From an uncultured Porphyromonadaceae bacterium (GTDB lineage Bacteria; Bacteroidota; Bacteroidia; Bacteroidales; Muribaculaceae): a stretch of 31,420 bases of DNA. The translations under genes and the position numbers were made by a program. Location of the stretch: assembly GCA_900541555.1 (NCBI GenBank), contig UQKE01000022.1, forward strand, positions 1-31,420, written 5' to 3'. Shown here piece after piece: positions 19,084 to 27,074 of this stretch. The notes beneath the pieces are model-generated. The model did not search any database and had not been told where the DNA came from. It saw nothing but the letters and a program-made list of their open reading frames with translations. How positions within the stretch are numbered: the stretch's first letter is position 1; every line of letters starts with the position of its first letter.

Positions 19084-19104
19084 TTTAAAAGCTTTTTTCT
19101 ATTG

Positions 19105-19135
19105 CAAATATAGTGCAAGCCGAGAGAAAAGCAAA
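19105..19135 (-). promoter_or_regulatory. Promoter of map, inside the proximal repeat copy
   Basis: On the minus strand TTTG (19132-19135) is followed by a 19-base spacer and TATATTTG (19105-19112), an exact fit to the Bacteroidales consensus. Transcription would begin near 19098, giving a leader of about 15 bases before the ATG at 19083. In the two distal repeat copies the same boxes are kept, but the spacer is 17 bases. Confidence 0.75.
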
Positions 19136-19315
19136 GAGCTTGCTCGATTTGCTTTTCCGAGGCGCCGCCTGTATTATCCAAATATAGTGCAAGGAGAGAA
19201 AAGCAAAGAGCTTGCTCGATTTGCTTTTCCGAGGCGCCGCCTGTATTATCCAAATATAGTGCAAGGAGAGAAAAGCAAAGAGCTTGCTCGATATGCTTTT
19301 CCGAGGCGCCGCCTG
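19105..19315. repeat. Triple 72-bp tandem repeat carrying promoter boxes and a hairpin
   Basis: Copies start at 19105 (74 bases, with two extra C), 19179 (72) and 19251 (65, incomplete at its end). Each carries a hairpin, AAAAGCAAAGAGC-TT-GCTC-GA-TTTGCTTTT, a CAAATATA box (the -7 box on the minus strand) and a GC-rich CCGAGGCGCCGCCTG end. Copies 1 and 2 differ only by the CC insertion; copy 3 has one T-to-A change in the hairpin. A remnant (TTTTTCCGAGG) follows at 19321-19331. No gene is present in 19084-19342. Confidence 0.92.
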
Positions 19316-19342
19316 AAATTGTTTTTCCGAGGGATGAGGGTT

Positions 19343-19837
19343 TTAGAGAATAGCCAATGCGATTTGTGCGCATGCTTCGGCATCGGCAAGCGCGTCGTGG
19401 TGGCGCAGCAAGTCGAATCCGCATCGTGCTGCTACGGTCGGGAGTTTGTGGTCGGGCAGCGATTTGCCGAAGATGCGGCGTGCAGCACGGCACGTGCAAT
19501 GAAATTCGTAGTCCGGATAGTCCATGCCATAGCTTTGGAACACGGCTTTCAAACAACCTTCGTCGAATGGGCTGTTGTGGGCCACCAAAGGCAGTCCTGC
19601 GAAACGTGGCGAAATTTCATTCCACACGTCGGGAAAGATAGGCGCATGGTTGGTGTCGGACGAGGAAAGCCCGTGGACGTATGTGTTCCAATAACGATAG
19701 AAGTTGGGGTTGGGGCGAATCAGCCGGTATGTTTTGTCGACGATGTGGCCGTCGCGCACGATAACGACACCGACGCTGCACACGCTGGAACGATGCTCGT
19801 TGGCTGTTTCAAAGTCGATGGCTGCAAAATCTTTCAT
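19343..19837 (-). CDS. DEDDh 3'-5' exonuclease, DnaQ/epsilon-like
   Basis: This 164-residue protein starts at the ATG at 19837, which overlaps the TGA of the regulator gene as ATGA; the frame is open further upstream, but only inside that gene. Exonuclease motifs: AIDFETA (Asp8, Glu10), VAHNSPFDE (Asp92) and HHDALADAEA (His147, Asp152). All four acidic residues and the His of the DEDDh family are present. The protein consists of the catalytic domain alone, so it is either a stand-alone epsilon-like proofreading factor or an RNase T-type nuclease acting on single-stranded DNA or RNA ends. Translational coupling suggests that it is made together with the Crp-like regulator; a functional link is not evident. 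Confidence 0.9.
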   Translation of the reverse strand: MKDFAAIDFETANEHRSSVCSVGVVIVRDGHIVDKTYRLIRPNPNFYRYWNTYVHGLSSSDTNHAPIFPDVWNEISPRFAGLPLVAHNSPFDEGCLKAVFQSYGMDYPDYEFHCTCRAARRIFGKSLPDHKLPTVAARCGFDLLRHHDALADAEACAQIALAIL

Positions 19838-20436
19838 TCGATATTTCCATATTTTCCGGAACGTATGCGATAGAGCGTTTCTTTTGTTACGTTGAGAAAC
19901 GATGCCAATTGCGTGATTGAAACGTAGTCGAGCAAATGGGGATATTTTTCGAGAACCCATTCATAGCGTTCGCGTGCGCTCAGGTGGAGCATAAACATTT
20001 GTTCTTCCAAGTGCTTGATGTGGCTGAGCATTCCCATGTTCATGAATTTGTACATTTCGGTGGTCGCTTTGTCGCGCAGCGAACCGAACATTTGTTCGGA
20101 AATATAGCAAACTTCCGATTCGGTCATGAATTGGGCGAAGATTTGGTGCTTCAATTTGATGCGCGGTTTGATCAAATAGTGCGACGAAAAAGAGAAAGCA
20201 TAATTGTGTTCGCGTCCGTTCTCGATATAATAAGTGCGTGCCGCTCCACGATGGATGTAGATCATGTTTTGCAGAATTTCGTTTCTGCCATCCAGTATGT
20301 GGCCTTTTTTAAACGTTCGCCATTTCAGGTTGGCTCGCAAATATTGCTCGTCGGCTTCCGTAAGGTTGAAAACGGTGCGGATGTCGCCAAACACTTTTAG
20401 AGTGAGCCGGTCGGTATGGTCGTTATTGTTTTCCAA
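19834..20436 (-). CDS. Crp/Fnr-family transcriptional regulator
   Basis: This 200-residue protein has an N-terminal cyclic-nucleotide-binding-like beta-roll (about 25-115, with MIYIHRGAARTYYIENGREH) and a C-terminal winged helix at about 173-193 (SITQLASFLNVTKETLYRIR), a typical arrangement of Bacteroidetes Crp-like regulators. The ligand is unknown: the phosphate-binding signature of true cAMP receptors is not evident. No ATG is available near the N-terminus. TTG at 20436, just after an in-frame stop and inside the end of ispH, gives this length; GTG at 20394 would give 186 residues. The frame overlaps ispH by 14 bases and the exonuclease by 4 bases. Confidence 0.85.
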   Translation of the reverse strand: MENNNDHTDRLTLKVFGDIRTVFNLTEADEQYLRANLKWRTFKKGHILDGRNEILQNMIYIHRGAARTYYIENGREHNYAFSFSSHYLIKPRIKLKHQIFAQFMTESEVCYISEQMFGSLRDKATTEMYKFMNMGMLSHIKHLEEQMFMLHLSARERYEWVLEKYPHLLDYVSITQLASFLNVTKETLYRIRSGKYGNIE

Positions 20437-21289
20437 GGAGGTGTTCTACTTTGTGTTTTACGTTTGTCATGAGCCATAAAGGAGTGGATGTCGCACCGCA
20501 AATGCCTATCGATTCGGCATTGACGAGCCAAGCGGGATCGATGTCGTCTTCCGAATAGATGAGGTGTGTGTTCGGGTTTACGGCATGGCATTCGCGGAAA
20601 AGAATCATGCCGTTGCTGCTTTTTTTGCCGCTGACGAATAAAATCAGCGAATGCTCGGCGGCAAAACGCCGCATTCGCGGCATCCGATTTGCCACTTGGC
20701 GGCAAATCGTGTCGTGGCATTCGAAGTGTCCGTCGACTTTTCTGCGGCGGATTTCTTCTTCGATGCGTTGCAGGCCTTCCCGAGACTTTGTCGTTTGCGA
20801 ATAGAGCGACACATCGCGAGAAAAGTCGATGCGGTCTACTCCGGCTTCGTCTTCCACGACAATTGCCGTGCCGTCGGTTTGCCCGACGAGGCCGTTCACT
20901 TCGGCATGCCCCGGCTTGCCATAAATGACGATTTGCGGCCGTGTCGGAGCTTCATAGGATCGGCGGATGCGTCGTTGCAATTGCAGCACGACGGGGCATG
21001 TCGCATCGATTATTTCGATAGAGTTTTCTTTTGCTATGCGATAGGTTTCGGGTGGTTCGCCATGGGCGCGAAGAAGCACTTTCACGCCGTGCAGTTGTCG
21101 CAATTCGTCGTGGGTTATTGTGATTAATCCTTTTGATTTCAGCCGTTCCACTTCGTTTGAATTGTGCACGATGTCGCCCAAGCAGTAGAGTTTCCCGCTT
21201 TTTTCGAGTTCTTCTTCCGCTTTCCGTATGGCAGTCACCACCCCCGGGCAAAAGCCTGAATTTTTATCTATTTCAACTTTGGCGGCCAT
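20423..21289 (-). CDS. ispH: 4-hydroxy-3-methylbut-2-enyl diphosphate reductase (IspH)
   Basis: This 288-residue cytoplasmic iron-sulfur enzyme catalyses the last step of the MEP isoprenoid pathway, reducing HMBPP to IPP and DMAPP. The three [4Fe-4S] Cys ligands fit Cys14 (GFCPGV), Cys98 (DATCPVV) and Cys196 (DTICRQ). Substrate residues His42 (IVHN), His76 (RAHG), His128 and Glu130 (GKPGHAEV), and Thr166-Thr167 (QTTKS) are in place, and GICGATSTP forms the C-terminal phosphate site. The start ATG at 21289 overlaps the end of cmk by 17 bases, so the genes are in one transcript. The order porQ-cmk-ispH is also known from Porphyromonas. Confidence 0.97.
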   Translation of the reverse strand: MAAKVEIDKNSGFCPGVVTAIRKAEEELEKSGKLYCLGDIVHNSNEVERLKSKGLITITHDELRQLHGVKVLLRAHGEPPETYRIAKENSIEIIDATCPVVLQLQRRIRRSYEAPTRPQIVIYGKPGHAEVNGLVGQTDGTAIVVEDEAGVDRIDFSRDVSLYSQTTKSREGLQRIEEEIRRRKVDGHFECHDTICRQVANRMPRMRRFAAEHSLILFVSGKKSSNGMILFRECHAVNPNTHLIYSEDDIDPAWLVNAESIGICGATSTPLWLMTNVKHKVEHLLGKQ

Positions 21290-21974
21290 TGATGATTTTA
21301 TGAAACACGTCGAGCAGCCAGCGGTCTTGCTCTTCGATGGTCATGTTGGAATTGTCGAGCACGATTGCGTCGTCAGCTTTCCGCAATGGGCCTTCGGAGC
21401 GGGTGGAATCGATGCGGTCGCGTTCGCACACATTGTGAAGCACCTCTTCGAAGCTGACAGTATCGCCTTTTGCCGTCAATTCGTTGTATCGGCGTCGTGC
21501 ACGCGTTTCGGGCGACGCATCGACGTATATTTTCATTTCAGCATCAGGAAATACCACTGTGCCTATGTCGCGGCCATCCATGACGATTCCTTTTGATTTT
21601 CCCATTTCTTGTTGCCGTGTCACTAAGGCGCGCCTTACGGTCGGCACGGCTGCAACGATGCTCACTTTTGACGACACCTCCATGCGGCGGATGTCTTTTT
21701 CCACGTTTGCGCCGTTCAGATAGGTTTCTGTGGCGCCATCGCCGTTTACGGCAAAGGCAATGTCGAGCGATGGCAAGGCTTTTTCCAAACGGGCGGTGTC
21801 GAGATTTTCGCCGTCGAACAAGCCGTTTTGCAAGCAATACAGCGTGACGGCGCGATACATTGCGCCGGTGTCGACATAGGCATAACCTATGTTTTTTGCA
21901 AGTTTTTTTGCCATTGTGCTTTTTCCTGAGGAGGAAAAGCCGTCGATGGCTATTGTTATTTTTTTGTCGTTCAT
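21273..21974 (-). CDS. cmk: Cytidylate kinase
   Basis: This 233-residue cytoplasmic kinase phosphorylates CMP or dCMP with ATP. The P-loop GFSSSGKST is at residues 12-20, [11 protein letters not shown] follows near 34, and the family motif [14 protein letters not shown] lies in the middle, with the Arg-rich lid (RARRRYNEL) next. The length is normal. The ATG at 21974 is 3 bases after the stop codon of porQ, so the two are co-transcribed. The 17-base overlap with ispH points to translational coupling. Confidence 0.97.
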   Translation of the reverse strand: MNDKKITIAIDGFSSSGKSTMAKKLAKNIGYAYVDTGAMYRAVTLYCLQNGLFDGENLDTARLEKALPSLDIAFAVNGDGATETYLNGANVEKDIRRMEVSSKVSIVAAVPTVRRALVTRQQEMGKSKGIVMDGRDIGTVVFPDAEMKIYVDASPETRARRRYNELTAKGDTVSFEEVLHNVCERDRIDSTRSEGPLRKADDAIVLDNSNMTIEEQDRWLLDVFHKIINGRQS

Positions 21975-21977
21975 ATT

Positions 21978-22994
21978 CTAAAATTCATAAAGGTTTGCAG
22001 CAAGGTTTACCATGAAGGTTGTTCCGCCCACGTGGGGTTGGGCAAGCGCGACGCCGACTTTGAATTTTCTGACGCTGAGCCCTGCTCCGACAGAAAAGCC
22101 GGAGAAGAAATTGCGTGAAAAAGTGGCCATGTCGGTTTTTGTTTTATGATTATAGCCGGCAGCAATGTAGAATTTGCTTGTCGGGGCGTATTCCAATCCA
22201 AAAATCAAATGGCGGAATAGGTTGCTGAGGAATTTGTCGCGCACTTCTATGCCTGAGTTGGGGTCGTTGTCGTCGATGCGGCGGTAGTAGGGCAGGCTCC
22301 ATTGCGTGAGATTGATAGCGGTCACCGACACGCGAAACGGCCCGTTGTGGAGCGATTGCGTATATCCGAGCCGGATGTCCCACGGAAGCCGGTCGTAGTG
22401 CTCGTCGAAGCGCTTCACTTGCCCGCCGAGGTTGGCAACGACAGCCGACAGCGACAAGTCGCGCTCGGGATCGTAGTAGTTGATGCCTAAGTCGGCAGCA
22501 ATGGCGAGAGCCGAATATTGCTCGTAGTTTGAGTATAGGAATTTCAGAGCGATGCCGCCTCTGATTCGGTCGTTGAAATCGTGGGAGTACATTCCGCTGA
22601 AAGCAATGTCGCTTGCTCCGAATGTTCCGGTGATTGTCCCGTCGACGTCGGCTGCCTTCATTTCTCCGTATCCGAAATAGGAAATGCCTGCGCCCCATGC
22701 AGCGTGGTCGCCGGCTTCTTTGGCGAAACGAGCCGACATGAAATTGCTTCCGCCGAGATAGCGCATGTAGCTCACTCCGGCTTGCATCCCGACTTCCGGA
22801 CCAAGCAACGCGGGATTTTGCTCATAGAGGTTGACATCGTCGTCGATGACGGATATGTTTGCTCCACCCAAAGCGTAGGCATGCGAAGAAGTTGTGGTGT
22901 TCAAATAGTTGTAGGCAGTGCCGTCTTGTGAAAAAACATTGGCACAGCCTGCTGCTAAGACGAAGAGAGTATATAAGATTTGTTTGAATTTCAT
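21978..22994 (-). CDS. porQ: Type IX secretion system protein PorQ
   Basis: This protein has 338 residues from the ATG at 22994, which places the signal peptide (MKFKQILYTLFVLAAGCANVFSQ in essence) at the N-terminus; the frame is open to 23111, but that extension overlaps the promoter. The mature part is an FadL-like outer-membrane barrel. It starts with the NYLNTTTSSHAYALGGANIS region and the DDDVNLYEQNPALLG motif seen in PorQ/PorV-type proteins, and alternating strands continue to the C-terminus NLAANLYEF. PorQ is part of the T9SS attachment complex, where it is reported to bind PorZ and help place cargo on the cell surface. Its presence supports export of the giant protein encoded at 6600-18101. 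Confidence 0.87.
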   Translation of the reverse strand: MKFKQILYTLFVLAAGCANVFSQDGTAYNYLNTTTSSHAYALGGANISVIDDDVNLYEQNPALLGPEVGMQAGVSYMRYLGGSNFMSARFAKEAGDHAAWGAGISYFGYGEMKAADVDGTITGTFGASDIAFSGMYSHDFNDRIRGGIALKFLYSNYEQYSALAIAADLGINYYDPERDLSLSAVVANLGGQVKRFDEHYDRLPWDIRLGYTQSLHNGPFRVSVTAINLTQWSLPYYRRIDDNDPNSGIEVRDKFLSNLFRHLIFGLEYAPTSKFYIAAGYNHKTKTDMATFSRNFFSGFSVGAGLSVRKFKVGVALAQPHVGGTTFMVNLAANLYEF

Positions 22995-23104
22995 ATCAGT
23001 TGCCCCGCTTCGTGCGACGCCTTTCATAATAACGCAAAGCAAGGGAGAATAGTATGTAAAATCTTTGAAAAAAAGCATGAAACATGGAATCTTCGTTTTG
23101 TAAA

Positions 23105-23135
23105 AAAACATAAAACATTTTCAAATAAGCACAAA
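23105..23135 (-). promoter_or_regulatory. Possible promoter of the porQ operon
   Basis: On the minus strand TTTG (23132-23135), a 19-base spacer and TATGTTTT (23105-23112), one base off the -7 consensus. The leader to the ATG at 22994 would be about 104 bases. It lies back to back with the promoter of the TonB-domain gene. Confidence 0.4.
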
Positions 23136-23150
23136 TCGTTTGTATGATGC

Positions 23151-23181
23151 TTGTTTCGTTCGCCGGAGGCGCATATATTTG
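23151..23181 (+). promoter_or_regulatory. Promoter of the TonB-domain gene
   Basis: TTG (23151-23153), a 20-base spacer and TATATTTG (23174-23181). Transcription would start near 23188, about 16 bases before the ATG at 23204, which is preceded by AAGGAAAC, a modest Shine-Dalgarno-like run. Confidence 0.65.
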
Positions 23182-23203
23182 CAACGTTTAGAAGGAAACA
23201 AAA

Positions 23204-23641
23204 ATGAGAATATTCAGTTGTTTCGCCATAGTAGCACTGTCTGTGCTTGTTGCTCCGACGGCTTCCGCGCAGGTGTCGCGGGTGGCTCTCGATAGCAAGC
23301 ATTGTCCTCATGGAGAGTGTGTGGATGTCTACGAATATGACTTCGTCGACGTTCAGCCTGCTTTCCCGGGCGACGAGCGTGGCTTGATTAATTATATCAA
23401 CAGCGAGCGCAAATATCCGTATGATGCATACAAGAAACGGATACAAGGTCGCGTGTTGTGCAGCTTTGTCATCGACGTGGACGGAAAAGTGTGCAACGTG
23501 ACGGTTTTGCGAGGGGCTTATCCGTCGCTCGACAAGGAAGCTGTCAGAATAATCAAGGATATGCCGGAATGGAAACCGGGCAAGATGAATGGCGTGGCAG
23601 TGCCGGTGCGTTACATATTGCCGATTCCTTTCAGGCTTTAA
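23204..23641 (+). CDS. Small secreted TonB C-terminal-domain protein
   Basis: This 145-residue protein has a signal peptide cut near Ala22 (PTASA-Q) and a TonB C-terminal domain at about residues 65-145 (FVIDVDGKVCNVTVLRG, LDKEAVRIIKDMPEWKPG, VPVRYILPIPFRL). Unlike classical TonB it has no membrane anchor or Pro-rich spacer, so it is periplasmic or secreted and cannot by itself transmit energy from ExbBD. It has its own promoter and terminator and is divergent from porQ. Several Cys residues (34, 39, about 86 and 97) could form disulfides. The role is unknown; such solo domains are common in Bacteroidales. Confidence 0.85.
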   Translation: MRIFSCFAIVALSVLVAPTASAQVSRVALDSKHCPHGECVDVYEYDFVDVQPAFPGDERGLINYINSERKYPYDAYKKRIQGRVLCSFVIDVDGKVCNVTVLRGAYPSLDKEAVRIIKDMPEWKPGKMNGVAVPVRYILPIPFRL

Positions 23642-23678
23642 GATTGAACCACAAATCTTTTTCATAATCTTATTTTTG

Positions 23679-23713
23679 CCTCCCTGCCTGACGATAGGTC
23701 CGGAGGTTTTTTT
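23679..23713 (+). terminator. Terminator after the TonB-domain gene
   Basis: CCTCC (23679-23683) pairs with GGAGG (23702-23706), with inner CCT/AGG pairing, and is followed by seven T (23707-23713). It lies 38 bases after the stop codon. Confidence 0.7.
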
Positions 23714-23732
23714 ATGATGGCATGGTAAAAGA

Positions 23733-23761
23733 AACGAGCCGGCGTTTTGCGCCGGCTCGTT
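23733..23761 (-). terminator. Terminator of the M3 peptidase gene
   Basis: A perfect 12-bp stem (23733-23744 with 23750-23761) has a 5-base loop. On the minus strand it is followed by TCTTTT, 20 bases after the peptidase stop codon; the plus strand has no clean T-run. Confidence 0.8.
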
Positions 23762-23781
23762 ATGTTGTTATTTGTGTCGGG

Positions 23782-25884
23782 TTATTCCAATCCTTTGTCA
23801 CGAAGCAAGGCTTCGGGAGTCGGGCGATGTCCTGCGAATCCTTCGTAGAGAACCATCGGGTCTTCGTCGTTTCCGGATTCGAGCACGTGTTTTAATTTCG
23901 CGGAAGTTTCAGGATCGAATATGCCATGTTTTTGGAACACTTCGAATCCGTCGCAATCAAGCACTTGCGCCCACAAGTATGTGTAGTATCCGGCTGCATA
24001 TTGGTCGCTGCTGAAAATGTGGTTGAAGTAAGTCGACCGATAGCGGAATTGGATTTCTTCCGGCATGCCGAGTTTTTTAGCCACGCCGGCTTCAAAGGCA
24101 GCGGCATCGACGTTGTCAAGGTCTTGGAGTTTGTGCCATTCCAAATCGAGCAATGCTGCTCCGACGAGTTCGGTGTTGACAAATCCTTGGTTGAATTTCG
24201 CGGAAGCAGTCAATTTCTCGACCAACGAGTCGGGGATGACTTCTCCTGTTTTGTAGTGGCGGGCATAGGTTTTCAGCAGTTCCGGTTCGAACATCCAATG
24301 CTCATGGAGTTGCGAAGGAAATTCCACAAAGTCGCGGTCGACGTTTGTTCCGGCATTTCCTTTGTATCCGGCTTTTGTAAGCATTCCGTGCAAAGCGTGC
24401 CCAAATTCGTGGAACATTGTTTCAACTTCGTCGATAGTCAACAGCGAGGGCTCGCCGGCCGACGGTTTGGTGAAATTGCCGACATTGTAGACAATCGGGC
24501 GGATGCCTTTTGTGCCATTGGCTTCTTGGAATACAAACATCCACGCGCCTTGCCGTTTTCCTGTACGGGCATAATAGTCGGTCATGAACACAGCCAAATG
24601 CTTGCCGTCTTTGTCGAGCACTTCATAGGCTTTTACGTCGGGGTGATAGACAGGCACGTCGGTTAACTCGTGGAATGTGATTCCATAGAGTTTTTCAGCC
24701 ATGGTGAAAATCCCTTTGCGCACATTCTCGATCGGGAAGTAGGCGCGAACGTCGTTTTCGTCGAAATTGAATTTTTCTTTTTTCACTTTTTCGGCATAAT
24801 AGTAGTAGTCCCATGCAGCAATTTTAAAATTGCCTCCGTGCGAATCGACATATTGTTGCATGTCGGCAATTTCTTCGTGCGACTTGGCTACAGCCGGCGT
24901 CCAAATTTTCATTAGCAGTTCTTCTGCGGCATCTACGGATTTTGCCATGACGGCATCAAGCTGGTAGTCGGCAAATGTTTTGAATCCGAACAATTCCGCT
25001 TTTTGTTTTCTCAATCGGAGGATGTCGCCGATTAGCGCTTTGTTGTCGTTTTCGTTTCCGTTGTTTGCAAGGTTGATGTATGCTTTATACATTTTTTCGC
25101 GCAAATCGCGATTGTCGGCATAAGTGAGCAGCGGCAACCGGCTGGGCGCTTGAAGCGTGAATACCCATTTGCCTTTCATGCCCAACGCTGTCGCTTCTTC
25201 TGCGGCAACGGCAATGCTCGAAGCCGGAAGGCCCGACAAGTCGTTTTCGTTGTCGACGACAAGTCTCCATTCGTTTGTGTCGTTGACGATGTTGTTGCCG
25301 AATTTAAGACAAAGCGTGGACAATTGCTCGTTGATCGATTTCAATTGCTCTTTTTTTTCAGGCGACAGCAAAGCTCCGTTGCGGACAAAAGCTTTGTAGT
25401 ATTTTTCGAGCAATCTTTCTTGCGCTTTGTTGAGATTGAATTTTGCGCGATTGTCGTAAACTTCCTTGATGCGGGCAAAGAGCTGTTCGTTCATCATCAT
25501 TTCGTCGCTATGCTTTGAAAGCATCGGGAAAATTTGAGCCCCGAGCTTTTGCATTTCCGGAGTCGACATCGATTCGGACAATCCTGCAAATACGTAGTTC
25601 ACGTTTTCGAGCAGTTGCCCTGCATTGTCCAATGCGACAATCGTGTTGTCGAAATCGGGAAGCGCGCGATTGTTGATGATGCTGTTTATTTCTTGATTGT
25701 GTTGGCGAATGCCTTCTTCGAAAGCAGGCAAATAGTCGTCGGTGGAAATTTGTTCGAACGGCGGAATGTTGAAGGGAGTGTCGTAGGCCGCCATAAACGG
25801 ATTTTCAGCTTTCATTTTTGTTCCTGTGAAAAGCATTAGGCCGGAAAGGCATAATGCAATTGCTGTAAAATGTCTTTTCCTCAT
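23782..25884 (-). CDS. dcp: M3-family peptidyl-dipeptidase (Dcp-like), exported
   Basis: This 700-residue zinc metallopeptidase is close in length to E. coli Dcp plus a signal sequence. The signal peptide spans about residues 1-27 (AIALCLSGLMLFTGTKMKA), followed by the Dcp-like start NPFMAAYDTPFNIPPFEQI. The zinc motif HEFGH is at residues 492-496, within ETMFHEFGHALHGML, and the C-terminal substrate-binding part follows (FRYRSTYFNHIFSSDQYAAGYY). It removes dipeptides from peptide C-termini, probably in the periplasm. The gene is alone in its unit, with a -7 box upstream and a strong terminator downstream. Confidence 0.93.
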   Translation of the reverse strand: MRKRHFTAIALCLSGLMLFTGTKMKAENPFMAAYDTPFNIPPFEQISTDDYLPAFEEGIRQHNQEINSIINNRALPDFDNTIVALDNAGQLLENVNYVFAGLSESMSTPEMQKLGAQIFPMLSKHSDEMMMNEQLFARIKEVYDNRAKFNLNKAQERLLEKYYKAFVRNGALLSPEKKEQLKSINEQLSTLCLKFGNNIVNDTNEWRLVVDNENDLSGLPASSIAVAAEEATALGMKGKWVFTLQAPSRLPLLTYADNRDLREKMYKAYINLANNGNENDNKALIGDILRLRKQKAELFGFKTFADYQLDAVMAKSVDAAEELLMKIWTPAVAKSHEEIADMQQYVDSHGGNFKIAAWDYYYYAEKVKKEKFNFDENDVRAYFPIENVRKGIFTMAEKLYGITFHELTDVPVYHPDVKAYEVLDKDGKHLAVFMTDYYARTGKRQGAWMFVFQEANGTKGIRPIVYNVGNFTKPSAGEPSLLTIDEVETMFHEFGHALHGMLTKAGYKGNAGTNVDRDFVEFPSQLHEHWMFEPELLKTYARHYKTGEVIPDSLVEKLTASAKFNQGFVNTELVGAALLDLEWHKLQDLDNVDAAAFEAGVAKKLGMPEEIQFRYRSTYFNHIFSSDQYAAGYYTYLWAQVLDCDGFEVFQKHGIFDPETSAKLKHVLESGNDEDPMVLYEGFAGHRPTPEALLRDKGLE

Positions 25885-25928
25885 GATGTTATAAAATTGT
25901 ATTATAATCTATTTTGTTCGTGGCGTTG

Positions 25929-25936
25929 CAAAAATA
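25929..25936 (-). promoter_or_regulatory. -7 box upstream of the M3 peptidase gene
   Basis: TATTTTTG on the minus strand fits TAnnTTTG and lies 44 bases before the ATG. No clear TTTG is found at the expected -33 distance, so the promoter may be weak or regulated. Confidence 0.45.
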
Positions 25937-25979
25937 GCCAAATCTTTTGAGATGCAGCCATAAGTGAGGCCAATAGTCG

Positions 25980-27074
25980 TCATTTGCCGATCTCAAAATC
26001 CGCAATCACGGGATAATGGTCGGATGCTTTGGAGGAACCTCTGGCGGCCGATGTGGCTTCGATGCCGTTTCCTTCGTAAAGGATGTGGTCGATTCTGAAA
26101 TAAAAGCGGTTGGCATTGTAAGTGTAAGTGGGACCCAACGCTCCGTCGATATAAGCGTCGTTCATGTCGCCTTTTATCGTTTGGTAGGCATAAGATTGGG
26201 GCGTGTCGTTGAAATCGCCGCAGACGAAAATTGCGGCATCCGGTTGCCGGTCGCGAATACTGTCGATTTTTTCGCGAATCAGTTCGGCTTGTTTCGCCCG
26301 TGCGCGGAAAGCGCGGCCGAGTTTGCTGAGCAGTTGCGATCTCACGCCGCGCAACGACCGGTTGCGGTCGTCGGGCGCGGTGAGTTCCATGTAGAGCTGT
26401 TTGTCGGAGTTGCTTAATCCGATCGACTCCAAGTGGATGCTGAAAAAATAGGCTTGCCGCTTGCCGATCGTCGTGCGATAGATGGCATAGCAGAAATATT
26501 GGTCGTCGTAGTCTTCGGCTATTGTTTCCACCGGTTTTTTTGAAAGGTATCCGAGGTTGGTTGCCGCGCTTACGTCGAAATGCGGATAGCGCTGCTCGAT
26601 TTTTTCCCAGCCATGGCCTTTGAATCTGTTTCGGATCACAGGAACAGGCGCCGATTCTTGGATGCAGACGAAATCGGCATCATATTCGAGAATTTCGTCG
26701 ACGACGGTGGGCGATGTGTCGGGAGAGTGCATTCCGAAAGTATTGTATGTCATGACGCGAAAATCGGCATCTTGTCCGCTTGCTCCGCCAAAATTCAATG
26801 GACAAAACGACCAAATTTGTCCGATTGTAGCGACAAGGGCGATGCCGCTCACCAGCAAAAAGCGACGGTCTGTGAAAATCCATACGAGAAGGAATAACGC
26901 GACAACCGGCAGCAATATGGGGTATGCCAAGCCTAAAAATGCGGGATGAATCCATGTGTTCGGATTGATGTATCCGGCGTAGGCAGAAAGCATGTAGACG
27001 ACAGCTATGAAGATGTTCAAGCATAGCAGCGCGATTTTTATAGGCTTGGTGAATTGTCGTCGGGTACTTTTCAT
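25980..27074 (-). CDS. Membrane-anchored endonuclease/exonuclease/phosphatase-family protein
   Basis: This 364-residue protein has three predicted membrane segments (about 12-32, 45-66 and 72-92) followed by an EEP catalytic domain. Active-site motifs are MTYNTFG (Asn111), CIQES (Glu140), SIHLES (His214), CGDFNDTP (Asp287, Asn289), RIDHIL (Asp329) and ASDHYPV (Asp352, His353). The full catalytic set is present. Family members cleave nucleic acids or phosphodiesters and phosphates of lipids, so the substrate cannot be told; the membrane anchor favours an envelope substrate. The start ATG overlaps the stop of the rhomboid gene as ATGA, so they are coupled. Confidence 0.88.
   Translation of the reverse strand: MKSTRRQFTKPIKIALLCLNIFIAVVYMLSAYAGYINPNTWIHPAFLGLAYPILLPVVALFLLVWIFTDRRFLLVSGIALVATIGQIWSFCPLNFGGASGQDADFRVMTYNTFGMHSPDTSPTVVDEILEYDADFVCIQESAPVPVIRNRFKGHGWEKIEQRYPHFDVSAATNLGYLSKKPVETIAEDYDDQYFCYAIYRTTIGKRQAYFFSIHLESIGLSNSDKQLYMELTAPDDRNRSLRGVRSQLLSKLGRAFRARAKQAELIREKIDSIRDRQPDAAIFVCGDFNDTPQSYAYQTIKGDMNDAYIDGALGPTYTYNANRFYFRIDHILYEGNGIEATSAARGSSKASDHYPVIADFEIGK

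Noticed and set aside
19105..19315. CRISPR array
   Set aside because: Three nearly identical contiguous 72-bp units without unique spacers; no cas genes nearby.
19080..19556. Repeat-containing 158-codon frame on the minus strand across the 72-bp repeats
   Set aside because: The repeats carry promoter boxes and a hairpin, and the frame runs antiparallel-frame through the exonuclease gene. The repeated peptide is a by-product of DNA repetition; the 74-base unit also breaks the period.
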